DNA of 64,000 nucleotides from Haliclystus octoradiatus (taxonomy: Eukaryota > Cnidaria > Staurozoa > Stauromedusae > Haliclystidae): assembly GCA_916610825.1 (NCBI GenBank), contig OU744446.1, positions 24,008,445 to 24,072,444 of the forward strand. The letters are read 5' to 3'. Below the pieces are notes generated by a model. It made no database searches. It worked only from the letters and a program-made list of their open reading frames with translations, and was not told where the DNA came from. The position numbers were made by a program, and so were the translations under genes. Shown in pieces: positions 15,801-25,195 of the stretch. Within the stretch, counting starts at the first letter, position 1; every line of letters begins with the position of its first letter.

Positions 15801-18800
15801 AATCACTCTTGCCATCGTGATCTAGCGTGCTAGTCGCATTTGAGTTATTGTCTATCAGAATTTGGTTTTACCAAATCATTATCTTGATTTTATCTTGTTT
15901 TTACGGATTCTTACTCATTGCTTATTCCTTTACCATTTTCACCGAGTATATTTATTGAACGTTGTATGGCATTAAGCAAGATCACATTCAGTAAAGACAA
16001 ATAATAAATATATTTATATATTTATTCATTTATTTATATATATATAGATACATAAGGATGGTGACTGAGTCAAAGAAAACACATTCTTAATTTCTGTTAC
16101 TATAGTTTCACGCAGTGTGCGATCATCAGACAGTTGATACTCAATGAAAAATATACATGGTGACTCCTATTACATGCTATTACGCTGCGGCACTTATAGC
16201 ATGTAATAGGAGTCACCATGTATATTTTTCATTGAGTATCAACTGTCTGATGATCGCACACTGCGTGAAACTATAGTAACAGAAATTAAGAATGTGTTTT
16301 CTTTGACTCAGTCACCATCCTTATGTATTACAGCTCTGCCAATGTTTAATCGGTATTGAGCACTATCACATCTGACGATAGATAAATCTATCTTTATTAT
16401 TATATATATATAGATAGTTTTTTTTCAAGTTGTAACTAATTCTCATGGATTGTTTTTAAAACATGAAATATAAAGCGATGTAAATATAATTTTACTATTT
16501 TTAACCATATTGCCAGCACTAGAGAAATTTGCGCAGTTCATTCTACAGTGACTAAGAAAACTAGTGGGAGCCTCAAAGGGAGTAGAAAAAATAGTGAAAC
16601 GTTAGGAAGCGACTATTTTAGAGAATGGGTTGAAAGAGATAAAATTTACATGGATTTGGAACAGCCTGGTTGTGTCAAATCATTACATTTGTGATATACA
16701 GTAGCCACTCATTTAAAATGGCTAGTCATTATCATTAGACAATGGAGCAGTAGAAATATTTGCCAAAGAGGTGCGAAAAGCATTAGACACAATGATTGAT
16801 TATCATAATAAAACCGCAAGCCTAGATGAATGAATGACAGATCTAGCAGAGGTCAATTACTTGATAAACTCTTAACCATTATGGCGAAAATCAAGTGCAG
16901 AACCCCTTGACACTAAATAACTAAGCTAAATTTATTTCCTCATGACCAAATCAAAAAAAGAATACAGACATTCTGGAATCACTGGTACAGCAAAATGTAA
17001 GCTCATTTCATGTGCAAATAAAAATGATTCAACAAAGAAGGAATATCGGAAAGGTGATCTGGTTCTACAGATATAAACTGGTCCTCATGGAAACACACTT
17101 TGTGCAATATGGCCACTAGCAATTGGCACCGAAACACTGAAAGAAATTGATGGACTTGCGAGAAAATCTACAATAAAGTCAAAGAGAGGTTTGTCTGACC
17201 AACCAATTACGAAGCTAATATATATGATTGCTACCAGGAAAGAATGGAAAACAAATCATTGGAAGGTGTAAGCCAAGTTATAAAAAGAAATAAAAAATAA
17301 CCAGACTACTCAGTGCATGACAAAAGGATTAGCCCCCTTTACAACCTCGAAACATTTTCAACTTTTTCCTCTGAATGTTTTGCTGAGGTTTGACCTAATA
17401 ATATCCATTTTCTTCTGAATTTGCTCTGGCCTTCCGGGATCTAAGATACAAGGATCCCCACTTTTGTTGAACCCTGAGATTACCAAAGACATTGTTCGTT
17501 TCTGTATACCTCCCTAGGACGGCAAGTGCTTCTTCAATTTAGAATTGAGTACCGGTAGCCTATTGTGTTCTATGACGTTTTAAAGATTGTAAGTAATATA
17601 TTTAGTCATTTGAGAATATACATTTAAAAGCAAACAAAAATAATTTGCACAGTTTATAAGTAAAAATAAAAAAAGTTAGATGTGACATAAATTAAAACAA
17701 TAACAACTATATGTTTTAACAAAGCCACATAATGTATAAATTGTAAATTTAATGAGAAAACTGACTGGAAATATTTCAAGCCCATTGTCTTCAATTTCGG
17801 TTTTCTCCAAGATTTGTTTTGGTCCGGTAAACAAATCTAGAAACTCAATCTTCAATAGAGTGTTGTAGTAGCTCAGCAGTTAGCCAGTCGTCAATGTTTT
17901 GCCAATGTTGGGGGCTCAAACGTATGTTTGGTCAGATTTTTTATAAAGCAAAAAGCAAGCACACATGGCAGCTTTTCACAAGGATTTGTGTGAATGGGTG
18001 CACAAGTTGGTTGAGCGGGTAATGCTCCCGGTCAGTATTCTCCCTTAACGTTTTCTATAGAAATAATATATCTTACCTGTATTTTCCTAATCTATGCATC
18101 ACAAAATTTTGAAATGTAATTGGGTCTTTCCGCTTTCTGAAATTTGGAAATATCAGAAATAAATTAAATGTTAGGCATAAATATTGCCTTGAGTAAACTT
18201 CACAAAGTTAGGTACCGGTACCGACTTGATAATTAATGTAGATTAAAGACAGTTTTTATAGCGCTTTTTTGTGTTTTACGCAAACATGAAACAAGATGGT
18301 GAATGCTATTTTGGATTTCTAACAAAACCATCTCAAAAGACATACACTGTAGGCATATATTGTAACTGATAAACATTTCACAGAGCAACAATATTGTTAA
18401 TGAAAACATCTGGAAAAATATTATTTACCTAATAACAATTCCTACATGACCAAAAGCTCTATCTGAGACTTGTTTGATTATTTCATCTCGTTGTTCCGAT
18501 GCAAATAAATGCTAAAGATAAATGATTGAATATAAATAATATAAGAAAACAGAGAAATGTATTATTTTAACCTCAAAATGTTAAAATATCCTAAGATTGA
18601 ATATCAGATACTTACAAGACGACTGAATCCCCCATAAATGATGACAAATCCACCAGGATAATCAGAAACCTGGAAATATTCAGACTACTGGTCAAAGACG
18701 TATAAGCTAACATCAAAAAATTATAGGGCCTTTATTTAATAATTTATGATAATAATACCCAAACCGACTCAGTCAACAAACACAATGGACTTGATTATTA

Positions 18801-21800
18801 TTGAATTCCTTCTCCAAGGCGCACTTTCCAAACTTCCAATTCACTTCTGGGGCATCTATAGGCCTTCTACTAGGCAAGGTCTGATTTGCTAAAGCTTAAA
18901 ATGCGACAAACTGTCATAAATTGTAATTAAAATGTGCGAAGTTACGTAACATCATATGAACTCTTGTAAAAATAAAATGTGCAGCCTTTATTTTCTTTCT
19001 TTTGTTTTGAAAAATTTCTATTGTATTGTAGAATCCTTCCATCACGGCTTAGTAAAAATGTTTAATGAACAGACTATACAATATACATTATAAAGAAATT
19101 TTTTCCAAGTTGCAGTTGTGGCTTAACTTGATTGACCACTTAATAAATGAGTGGCTACTGTACAGCAGTAGTCAGCAGGGATGTCGCTAGAAACTTTTGG
19201 AGGAGTGTAAAAGGAGAATTTGCTAACAAAATCAGGACAAAATCACATAATTTTGATTGCATCTTATTGATTTGGAAATGATTCAAAACATGCAGTAGCA
19301 AAAAGGAGACTCATTGACTGCCATTTTGGTATTATGTACCATGTTTTTGATAATTCAAATGCGAGTGTAGGGAGACTTTTTTTTAAGTATGACCTATGAA
19401 ACATAAAAATATCAAGTTTGTTCTGAATTTGCTACAGCATCCAGAATCTAGGACTCCAGGCATGGTTCTACAAAATGTTTTATCTTCCACAAACCTAAAT
19501 TTTTTAGTTCAATGGATGAGTAATTATAATGACATTATTTTTCATATCTTTCTAAAAATGTTAACTTAATATTCAACAATTTGCCTTTTCCTAGCCTTCG
19601 GCAAACTAGGTTTTCAGGATTCCTACTTTTGTTGGACCCTGAAAGTAGCTGTTGACATAGCAGGTTTAAAAACTATTACAGTAATTCTCTTACCAATGCA
19701 ATTCCTTCTATATCTTTGTAATGATATGAACATAATTTTCTATTTGTTGTAGGATCAATCTGGTCCAAAGAGCATGCTGTCACTTGTAAAATTGTCGGAA
19801 TACGATTATCTGACCAGTGATATTTATATGCGTTGAATTTCTAAGTAAAAATGACATCATTGATATTTTTGAATTGAAGAATTTGAAACTGAGACAAATA
19901 AGAGATTTAAATGTTATCAACACCATACTAACATTTTCAGTGCTATTTTTCCATTCAGCAAAATTACTTCGCATTCTCTGCAAATATCAAAATGAAAAAC
20001 CAATCATGGTAATGGAGATTAGGAAGCATAATCTTTGATCAAACTCAACAAAACAATAATTGATGATTTGTAAAGGAACATGTGACAGAAACTCACCAAG
20101 GCTTCAGTTAAAACTTCTGCTCTGTGTTCTGTCGAAAATGTCATTGTTTCTGTCTTTTTACCTTGCTTACCTATAAATTAAGAAAGTAAGCAACATTAAA
20201 GCAGCTAGCAAATTAAATGTTTGTGTTAAAGTAGGATGGATAATAATCATATGAAAGCATGCTGGGATGATGACTTTCCTCCCCAGTAACTGCAGAGTAA
20301 CACATTCCCCAGAGCATATAATTCTATTCCCATAAAAATTATTGTTAAGAAATATGAAGTAGGCTGGGTTTACAAGATTGAGAGGGTTAATCGTCCTATT
20401 TTCATCCTAGAGTATACCAACAGACTTTTTAAAACTTTGCTTACTCAGTGAAACAGCTTTAATGTTACAAGAAAAAACTTCTTATTCATAGCCCTTGGGA
20501 TGTTGAAACATTAAAATCAAAAACATAGAAGGATTTAAAAGCATATGGCCATAAAATTTTGTATCTCTATGAAAATATCATTGTGCTTTGGCCTGTTTTT
20601 GTTAACTTTGCACATACCATATGCGACCTTTAGAAGGCACTACATTATTAACAATATCCCATCATTGATAATAGACAATTGTAGACCCCGTTAATACTAC
20701 ATGTCGCATGATAGTGATACTAAAGTCGTAGAATTGTATTTATTAACAAATTACCTTTTTTGACAGTGATAATAAACTCTAATGGAAATTTTGCACTTGG
20801 AGCAATGCCATGGAATTCATTGTATGGCCACTGTGGAACAAGAAACAAGACAACAATCAATAAACATCATCACAATACAATAAAGGGTTACTGCATGGCA
20901 GCCGTGTTTGGGTTCTCTGATACCAACACACAGGATGTTGGGAGACACGAGAAAGAATTAGAAAAACAAGAGCCGATAGGGCACGCTTTTATCTCTCATG
21001 ATGTCCATGTTGTTTTGGCTTGTGTGATCCAAACACAGGAATTAGCTAATCGAATCATTAGAACATCATTTGAAAATTTATTGAGTTTTAAAACATCTTT
21101 TACAATGCACAGCCATTCTACAAACCCTTTGCTACGGTACAGCTATCTAAGGTCAGGATCAAAATACTTCAACATTCATATCATCAAATTTATCATATCC
21201 AACTTTCGATCAATGACAATACTTTATTTTGATCTTGAAATTAGTGCTCACATTATTCCTCTATTTAAGCTGTGCTACAGTTACTTGAGTGTTTTGTGGT
21301 TTGTATCCTCTTAGAAAAAACATCAACATCAATATCAGAAGCTTTGGAGCTGTTCTGATCTTAGGGTAGGTTTCAAGTTGGTTGCAAAAATCTCAATAAT
21401 TGTTAAAGAATGACAAATTTGCCACAACAAAGTGACATACGGTAATTACAACATGAGCTTGATATCAATTTTTTAACAGAAAATTGCCATATTAGATACC
21501 AACATTGCAAGATTGTTAGGCCTGGTTCATACGCCATTCTGTACATGTGCTGATCCTATTCCTGTTGAGAACGCCTTCAGATTGACTACATGAATAAATC
21601 GGTTTCAGGAGCTGTTCTAAGAATGTCATGCATGAATTCACACCAAATGGAGTCGGTCCGAACAGGCTAGAAAACGTCAGGCTAGAATGAAGACGTCAGG
21701 CTAAAAGATGTCACGCTAGAAGACGTTTGGAACGCCTGAACACAATCCAATTATCCAAGACATTTTTATTCCGTTTCAAACGCCGTTCTGAAGTCGATCT

Positions 21801-24800
21801 TCGATTTTGATTAGAGCATAATATGATCGGTATATGTACAGAACCGCGCATGAACCAGACCTTACAAATCAATATAGTTGTCATGATGATTCTGTTGTGC
21901 TGATCTGGCATACATTGCATTGTAAAATCTGATTGAATATATCTTCAAAGTGAGGAATCAAATCAAATCAAGCAGATCTACGAACCTGGTTTGTAACTTC
22001 CAAACTTGAAGGGTTATATGTTGTAACAGCTTTGCTGCCAATCGAAAATATCCTCTTGTATCTAAAAATCAAATATAATACAACAAATAATTAATTGAGA
22101 TAATAACTTTACATCAGATTAATAACCTGTGGTATTGCAAACAAGCATCTTATAGCCACTAGCGTCTGACCTTAGATTATGGAATACATGACCAATAAAA
22201 TCAGTTAAATATTTGTCAATTTCTTTTTCAAATACGGCTATTCAAAGTACTAAATTTCGAGTTGCATGCAAATGCATGCTTATGTTGAGTTACGAATCAT
22301 CTGGCTTAACTGGTTAAAAATAAATGAATGAAAAAATCTATTTAGGAAAGTTGATCAAAGCGGTAATTTAATTGAGAAAATATTCTATTTTATTGTTTGC
22401 TGTTGGAAGAAGCAGGAAGTTTAGATGTGAAATGTGGAACACACAGGAATTTTTTTACAAATCCAGTACTATTTTAGTTTATCCCAAAGCAAATGGAAGC
22501 AGTAGCCTTATCCCCCCAAAAAAAATCCAAGAAACACTACTAACCCGAGTGTCATAAAGTTGTAAGGTAACAATTGGTCGGGGGTTTGTTAAAATTAAAT
22601 TCTGGTTCACCTAATAACACCAGTACAGCACGGAAAAATGTCAACGATTATTCACAGTTTGATTATTCGATTGACTTCTGAAAAAGTATAGAATGGGAAA
22701 CTATTTATTATTTCTTTACATCTCATTTCGTTAATTACAGCCGTGACTTTCTTTTATATTTTAAATTATTTGTTGTTACTGAAGAACAGATGTTGCTGAT
22801 GAAGATGAAGTAGAAGCTGGTATTTGCAATTGTTTTATTTCTTCTGCATATCTTTGTAATTAATTTCCATAATGCGGGTTTGTTTATAAATTTGATAACG
22901 TTCTATTCCAAACCATTTTCCAATAATAATTCCTGATTGTATAATTTCTATATATTTTCAAACTGACCAAAGCAACTTACAACAGGAATAAAATGATGAC
23001 TTGCGTCACCACGATCACACGACTCTGAGAAAGTTTGCATTTCGTAGATCAAAAACTCGCTTGTTGAGACAAAAAACAACAATATAGTATCCAGTTAGAA
23101 TATCTCCGACAGCTCTGGACCTTTAACTGATGATCATGAAGCAAAATTGCAGGGTTTACTACCTAGAACCATTTGCAAAAACGAAATTGGAATGAAGACG
23201 ACCCCCCTAGACAACTTAAACATACTTTACGCCATCTCACATATCAAAATCGTCATAAAATGTTAGAAACGATATTCAATATAATTTTGTTTAATTAATA
23301 AATGTTATTCTGTGTTGGATTTATTGCAGCTTTTGATCATCCCACATACCCTAGCTCTACGAGTAGCCAACGTTTTCAATATTTTACTGACATTTATAGG
23401 CTATATAGCGATTAGAGAATATTTATGTAATAAATAAAGGTTCTCTGGTACCAACACCCTAGATGCAGGGAGACACGAGAAAGCATCAGAAAAACAGTAA
23501 CCATTTTGTGAATAAAACATATTTTTACTGTTTTTAAACAAATGTAACTTCAAAGACTTGTCTGATTACATCAATTTTCTCCTATAAATCTTCGTCATAT
23601 TTTGCCTTTCTTCGGATCACAGATCCAGAGTTATACTTTCAAACCACTTTCGATTCTTTCAAACACTATGATTTTGATCTATCTCGTTTCTCATTTCTGC
23701 AATTTTGCAAGCTTTTGCTGGTTTTGTAGTGCTTTTTTGTCTTGGAATAGCCACTATAGGCTAAGCTATAACCAAGCAAAATGATCCAAAGAAGAAGAAT
23801 GCCTTGAATTATAATATTCTGAAATATATATCATCAACGGTACTATCATAATTCAAATTTCTATTTACAATTTATTTAGCTATTTAGAAATTTCGGATGT
23901 TTTTATCTCTTATGATCTCAAGTTGTTTTAGCTTGCGTGATTTAAACACAGGAGTTAGCCAAGCAAATCACTAGAACAGCATTCGAAAATCTCTTGAATT
24001 TTACAATATTTCATAACATCCAAATTTTGATGATTTGTAATAATGATAATAATGTGAGATAACTAATTATTAATTGGCTATCACCCTACCCTACCCTGTA
24101 ACTGATGCTATATGCCCAACAATTCTGATTTTGTTGTATACCAGAAGCATTGTGCAGCTGGTGTCACCCCGGCACTTGAGATTCTATTGCGCTAGCAAAG
24201 ACATTTGGTTACTCTAGAGCAGAGAAGATAGCCGCTCCCAGGTTTCTCACTGTATAGGGTGATTGGAGTGTGACACCCCCTGATGATTTGTGCAGTTGGT
24301 AAATCTCCCTCAAATGGTCTTCAGTCAGCAAAATAGGGAAAACAAGTTAGCAAATTGATGGCTTGACACCCATTAACTGAAAATCCTTGTGACTATTTAA
24401 AAACATTTTTTAATTGTGGCGTTCAGGGTCACATTTGGCTACACATTTTCAAAATAAAACAGATTCAGAAAAGCCGAATAAGAAATTCTTGGAAACAACG
24501 AAAATTAAAATTTGATGTTCCGACCGGCTATTGTGTTGGTTGGCAAGTGAGTAAACAAAGTTAATTACTGCCGGTCTTAGCTAATCGCTTCTATCGATAT
24601 CCATGAGCAATTAACTGCTACTGTCTGACGAAATAGAGTATTACTCTTATAATGCTTTTCAAAAGATCAATGCAAACTATCTAGGCCCAAGTTAATTTAA
24701 TCGCGATAGGTACACTTCATAACAGAAGAGGTGACACCAAAGGCTTAGCTCAAATTTCCATAACACAATTCATGATCCTATCCAGCATGTTAGGCTGTAT

Positions 24801-24990
24801 CAGTTTCGAAATTAAGAGTGAATTCGTGCATATCAATCATTAGCGTACGCAGTACTGTATACACTAAATTCACTGTACAAATGCAATAAATAAATAGGCC
24901 TAAATCAATTTTCAACACTTACTTTCCTCGCCAAGCGTGTTTTGTTGTGAAAAATGAAGCAACATCATCGTTCCCCCAAGTTGTCGCCAT
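3731..24990 (-). CDS. DNAJC13: DnaJ homolog subfamily C member 13 (RME-8), N-terminal part, 17 exons
   Basis: Large endosomal co-chaperone that recruits Hsc70 and acts with retromer/SNX1 and clathrin in endosomal sorting (family knowledge). Coding exons in transcript order: 24990-24923, 22061-21986, 20830-20755, 20170-20097, 19977-19933, 19840-19694, 18669-18616, 18511-18429, 18136-18077, 8732-8669, 8186-8091, 7894-7803, 7703-7618, 7042-6962, 5960-5881, 4000-3934, 3836-3731. They total 1355 nt (about 451 residues) and every phase closes. Stretches such as [33 protein letters not shown] and MHAVTQD match the N-terminus of animal RME-8 proteins. The N-terminal phosphoinositide-binding residues K17, W20 and Y24 are present. 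The DnaJ domain lies near residue 1300 in relatives and is therefore off the left edge; this is a window cut, not a truncation. The start lies in GCCGCCATGG, a near-ideal Kozak context. Confidence 0.94.
3934..4000 (-). CDS. DNAJC13: DNAJC13 coding exon 16
   Basis: Residues 395-416, [20 protein letters not shown]. Acceptor GTTTTAG, donor GTAAGAT, phase 1. Confidence 0.91.
4001..5880. other. DNAJC13 intron 15
   Basis: No coding or RNA gene seen. A tRNA-box-like fragment lies near 4630-4680 and a short interspersed repeat fragment near 5245-5355. Confidence 0.55.
5881..5960 (-). CDS. DNAJC13: DNAJC13 coding exon 15
   Basis: Residues 368-394, containing [18 protein letters not shown], a strongly conserved segment. 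Acceptor TTTGTAG, donor GTAGGT, phase 0. Confidence 0.94.
5961..6961. other. DNAJC13 intron 14
   Basis: AT-rich; I see nothing recognisable in it. Confidence 0.6.
6962..7042 (-). CDS. DNAJC13: DNAJC13 coding exon 14
   Basis: Residues 341-367, [20 protein letters not shown] onward. Acceptor TTTGTAG, donor GTACTT, phase 1. Confidence 0.91.
7043..7617. other. DNAJC13 intron 13
   Basis: AT-rich; nothing recognisable. Confidence 0.6.
7618..7703 (-). CDS. DNAJC13: DNAJC13 coding exon 13
   Basis: Residues 312-340, containing [17 protein letters not shown]. Acceptor GTTATAG, donor GTAATA, phase 1. Confidence 0.93.
7803..7894 (-). CDS. DNAJC13: DNAJC13 coding exon 12
   Basis: Residues 282-311, [18 protein letters not shown] onward. 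Acceptor TTTTAG, donor GTAGGC, phase 2. Confidence 0.92.
8091..8186 (-). CDS. DNAJC13: DNAJC13 coding exon 11
   Basis: Residues 250-281, [18 protein letters not shown] onward. Acceptor CTGTAG, donor GTAAGTA, phase 0. Confidence 0.93.
8669..8732 (-). CDS. DNAJC13: DNAJC13 coding exon 10
   Basis: Residues 228-249, beginning [12 protein letters not shown] and ending KIAPRHS. Acceptor TTTTCAG, donor GTAAGTA. It rejoins exon 9 in frame across the large intron. Confidence 0.92.
8769..9032 (+). other. Unassigned 87-codon open frame next to DNAJC13 exon 10
   Basis: An open frame of 87 codons on the strand opposite DNAJC13. The middle (about 8845-8970) is richer in G+C than its surroundings and has a Cys/acidic composition ([16 protein letters not shown]). 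No family recognised. It may be a fragment of a mobile element or chance. Confidence 0.2.
9202..10248. mobile_element. Non-autonomous DNA transposon, TAGCCTGC family, copy 1 (MULE/Merlin-like)
   Basis: Terminal inverted repeats of about 76 bp, nearly perfect, start TAGCCTGCGCGCAGACCC and end with its complement at 10248. A perfect 9-bp target duplication GATTCCAAC flanks it (9193-9201 and 10249-10257). Internal open frames (9589-9904) show no transposase motif. A 9-bp duplication with long inverted repeats points to Mutator-like elements; Merlin (8-9 bp) is the alternative. Confidence 0.9.
10679..10833. repeat. 78-bp tandem duplication
   Basis: Two adjacent units with period 78, sharing CTGGTTGTTCCCTGATC and CCCAAACGCGTGGACAGAC. 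A few substitutions separate them. Confidence 0.85.
10970..11330. repeat. Degenerate tandem minisatellite
   Basis: Recurring blocks: ATTTTACTAATTC (twice), ATGAATTCACRAAAC-like, ACATTTCATTGAAATTCAT (twice) and TTTGCAT, in roughly 95-bp steps. Diverged. Confidence 0.6.
12099..12275 (-). pseudogene. Acidic C-terminal transposon-protein fragment
   Basis: Minus-strand reading gives an Asp/Glu-rich tail with [19 protein letters not shown] followed by a stop at 12099-12101. Tails of this EFEGF type are common in invertebrate transposon-encoded proteins. The parent family is not identified. Confidence 0.35.
12327..13167 (+). pseudogene. Gag-like ORF of a DIRS/Ngaro-type retrotransposon
   Basis: An open frame from 12424 to 13167 (247 codons) has the conserved block [20 protein letters not shown] ... 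[14 protein letters not shown] ... [13 protein letters not shown], then a CCCH-like finger (C-x8-C-x6-C-x3-H) and a C-x2-C-x3-H-x4-C knuckle. This architecture is typical of gag proteins of tyrosine-recombinase retrotransposons in marine invertebrates (family assignment from memory of the pattern). The Ser/Ala-rich N-terminal part lies in another frame (12327 to about 12436), so a frameshift separates them. No reverse transcriptase or recombinase follows; downstream sequence is AT-rich and blank. Confidence 0.65.
13505..13558. repeat. A-rich AAAAAT simple repeat
   Basis: AAATAAAAAT units in a row after the gag-like relic. Confidence 0.8.
16082..16146 (-). ncRNA. Hammerhead ribozyme-like motif, minus-strand mirror copy
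   Basis: The palindrome places the identical motif on the other strand, with its CTGATGA core at 16129-16123. The two copies are head to head, so either strand's transcript would carry one sense and one antisense copy. Confidence 0.58.
16230..16294 (+). ncRNA. Hammerhead ribozyme-like motif (type I, minimal), plus strand
   Basis: Core CTGATGA at 16247-16253, stem II CGCA/TGCG (16255-16258 with 16262-16265), GAAA at 16267-16270, stem III of two pairs (A70-U77, C71-G76 in the 162xx numbering) capped by UAUA, then GUA with predicted cleavage after 16278. Stem I is CTGT/ACAG (16243-16246 with 16279-16282), an internal loop, then CATT/AATG. This matches the short-helix-III type I hammerheads of Penelope-like elements and retrozymes. 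Weak point: a U-U pair sits at the base of stem II, where G-C is usual. Confidence 0.6.
16500..17280 (+). pseudogene. Weak coding relic, unassigned
   Basis: Plus-strand frames with interrupting stops retain coding-like stretches (for example [20 protein letters not shown] near 16600-16665 and [15 protein letters not shown] near 17125-17170). Possibly a dead mobile-element protein; no family recognised. Confidence 0.25.
17385..17490 (+). repeat. Interspersed repeat fragment (TTCTGAATTTGCTC...TTGAACCCTG)
   Basis: Shares the sequence TTCTGAATTTGCT, a short gap, GGATCCCCACTTTTGTTGAACC with fragments near 19425-19650, 30540-30620, 32190-32285 and (reversed) 59055-59130. Confidence 0.6.
18077..18136 (-). 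CDS. DNAJC13: DNAJC13 coding exon 9
   Basis: Residues 208-227, [19 protein letters not shown]. Acceptor ATTTCAG, donor GTAAGAT, phase 2. It precedes the 9.3-kb transposon-filled intron. Confidence 0.92.
18429..18511 (-). CDS. DNAJC13: DNAJC13 coding exon 8
   Basis: Residues 181-207, from [14 protein letters not shown] to GHVGIVI. Acceptor CTTTAG, donor GTAAAT, phase 2. Confidence 0.93.
18616..18669 (-). CDS. DNAJC13: DNAJC13 coding exon 7
   Basis: Residues 163-180, [18 protein letters not shown]. Acceptor TTTCCAG, donor GTAAGTA, phase 0. Confidence 0.93.
18670..19693. other. DNAJC13 intron between exons 6 and 7
   Basis: Holds an interspersed repeat at about 19425-19650; otherwise AT-rich with nothing recognisable. 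Confidence 0.6.
19425..19650 (+). repeat. Interspersed repeat copy (related to 59055-59290)
   Basis: Contains AATGGATGAGTAATTATAATG and a pyrimidine-rich TTGTTGGACCCTGAAAG end. The same modules occur at 59055-59290, partly inverted. Confidence 0.6.
19694..19840 (-). CDS. DNAJC13: DNAJC13 coding exon 6
   Basis: Residues 114-162, from [13 protein letters not shown] to YKDIEGIAL. Acceptor TACTTAG, donor GTAAGAG, phase 0. Confidence 0.94.
19933..19977 (-). CDS. DNAJC13: DNAJC13 coding exon 5 (45-nt mini-exon)
   Basis: Residues 99-113, [15 protein letters not shown]. Acceptor TTTGCAG, donor GTTAGT, 15 codons in phase 0. It fills exactly the short stretch that relatives have between the EAL and YK-HW segments, which supports it despite its size. 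Confidence 0.85.
20097..20170 (-). CDS. DNAJC13: DNAJC13 coding exon 4
   Basis: Residues 74-98, containing [14 protein letters not shown], a hallmark stretch of the family. Acceptor TATAG, donor GTGAGT, phase 0. Confidence 0.94.
20755..20830 (-). CDS. DNAJC13: DNAJC13 coding exon 3
   Basis: Residues 49-73/74, beginning [16 protein letters not shown]. Acceptor CCACAG, donor GTAATT, phase 1. A long ORF on the opposite strand overlaps it and is a shadow. Confidence 0.92.
20895..21330 (+). repeat. Interspersed repeat, copy A (pair with 23440-24015)
   Basis: Shares GGTTCTCTGATACCAACAC, GGGAGACACGAGAAAG and TTGTTTTGGCTTGTGTGATC-type blocks in the same order with 23440-24015. Unclassified. Confidence 0.65.
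21986..22061 (-). CDS. DNAJC13: DNAJC13 coding exon 2
   Basis: Residues 23-48, [19 protein letters not shown] onward. Acceptor TTTTTAG, donor GTTCGT, phase 0 at the end. Confidence 0.94.
22255..22975 (+). repeat. 720-bp dispersed repeat, copy A (pair with 35875-36640)
   Basis: Near-colinear with 35875-36640 from CATGCAAATGCATGC through TTTATCCCAAAGCA and GAATGGGAAACTATTT to TCCAATAATA. Both copies are intronic. No inverted repeats or coding motif seen; class unknown. Confidence 0.75.
23440..24015 (+). repeat. Interspersed repeat, copy B (pair with 20895-21330)
   Basis: Carries GGTTCTCTGGTACCAACAC, GGGAGACACGAGAAAGCATC and TTAGCTTGCGTGATTTAAAC, colinear with 20895-21330 but with extra sequence between. 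Confidence 0.65.
24923..24990 (-). CDS. DNAJC13: DNAJC13 coding exon 1
   Basis: Residues 1-23, starting MATTWGNDD. The donor is GTAAGTG, phase 2. It contains K17 and W20 of the N-terminal lipid-binding motif; Y24 begins exon 2. Confidence 0.95.
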
Positions 24991-25160
24991 GGCGGCGATA
25001 AAAATTAGAAATATGTCCTAATAAATTTCAAATTCAAAACTTCATAGCTCGATAAACAATTTGTCAAACTTTCGCGAGGTTCGATATACAGAATAATCTA
25101 CAAATCGCATTTTAAATTGTTAGCTCAAAATGTTGCGTCTTCCCTTTAGCAAGAGGGCAG

Positions 25161-25168
25161 CCATTTTG
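25161..25168. promoter_or_regulatory. YY1-like site upstream of DNAJC13
   Basis: CCATTTTG about 170 bp upstream of the DNAJC13 start. AAAATGGC-type YY1 motifs are common at core promoters of housekeeping genes. Sequence match only. Confidence 0.4.
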
Positions 25169-25189
25169 GTACGGTCTACGGTGTGACCC

Positions 25190-25195
25190 CACGTG
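25190..25195. promoter_or_regulatory. CACGTG E-box (GTCACGTGGGG on the minus strand)
   Basis: About 200 bp upstream of the DNAJC13 start. GTCACGTG is the core of the CLEAR element bound by TFEB/MiT factors and also of USF/MYC sites. It suits an endolysosomal gene, but function is inferred. Confidence 0.4.

Larger units (their letters stand above)
16048..16328. repeat. Perfect palindrome, 133-bp arms, 15-bp loop
   Basis: Arm 16048-16180 is the exact reverse complement of 16196-16328 as far as I can read it, around the loop TACGCTGCGGCACTT. The left side is flanked by TA-rich simple sequence. The arms carry mirrored hammerhead-ribozyme folds. The identity of the arms implies a recent origin or gene conversion. 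Any transcript through it would form long double-stranded RNA. Confidence 0.95.
8733..18076. other. DNAJC13 intron 10 (9.3 kb), transposon-rich; numbered by the exon that follows it
   Basis: Contains a MULE-like element (9202-10248), a 78-bp tandem duplication (10679-10833), degenerate minisatellite units (10970-11330), DIRS/Ngaro-like fragments (12099-13167), A-rich simple sequence (13505-13558), the hammerhead palindrome (16048-16328) and a weak coding relic (16500-17280). The stretch 13200-16000 otherwise shows nothing I can name. Confidence 0.7.
22062..24922. other. DNAJC13 intron 1
   Basis: Contains two dispersed repeats (22255-22975, 23440-24015) and a possible small element between GGTGTCAC (near 24158) and its inverse GTGACACC (near 24283). 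No further genes. Confidence 0.6.

Noticed and set aside
20760..21314. 184-codon open frame on the plus strand
   Set aside because: It runs antisense through DNAJC13 exon 3 and into an interspersed repeat that is also present at 23440-24015 without a frame; no domain.
3731..24990. DNAJC13 as a truncated pseudogene lacking the J domain
   Set aside because: All 17 exons are intact with sound splice sites; the J domain lies far downstream in the family and is simply outside the window.
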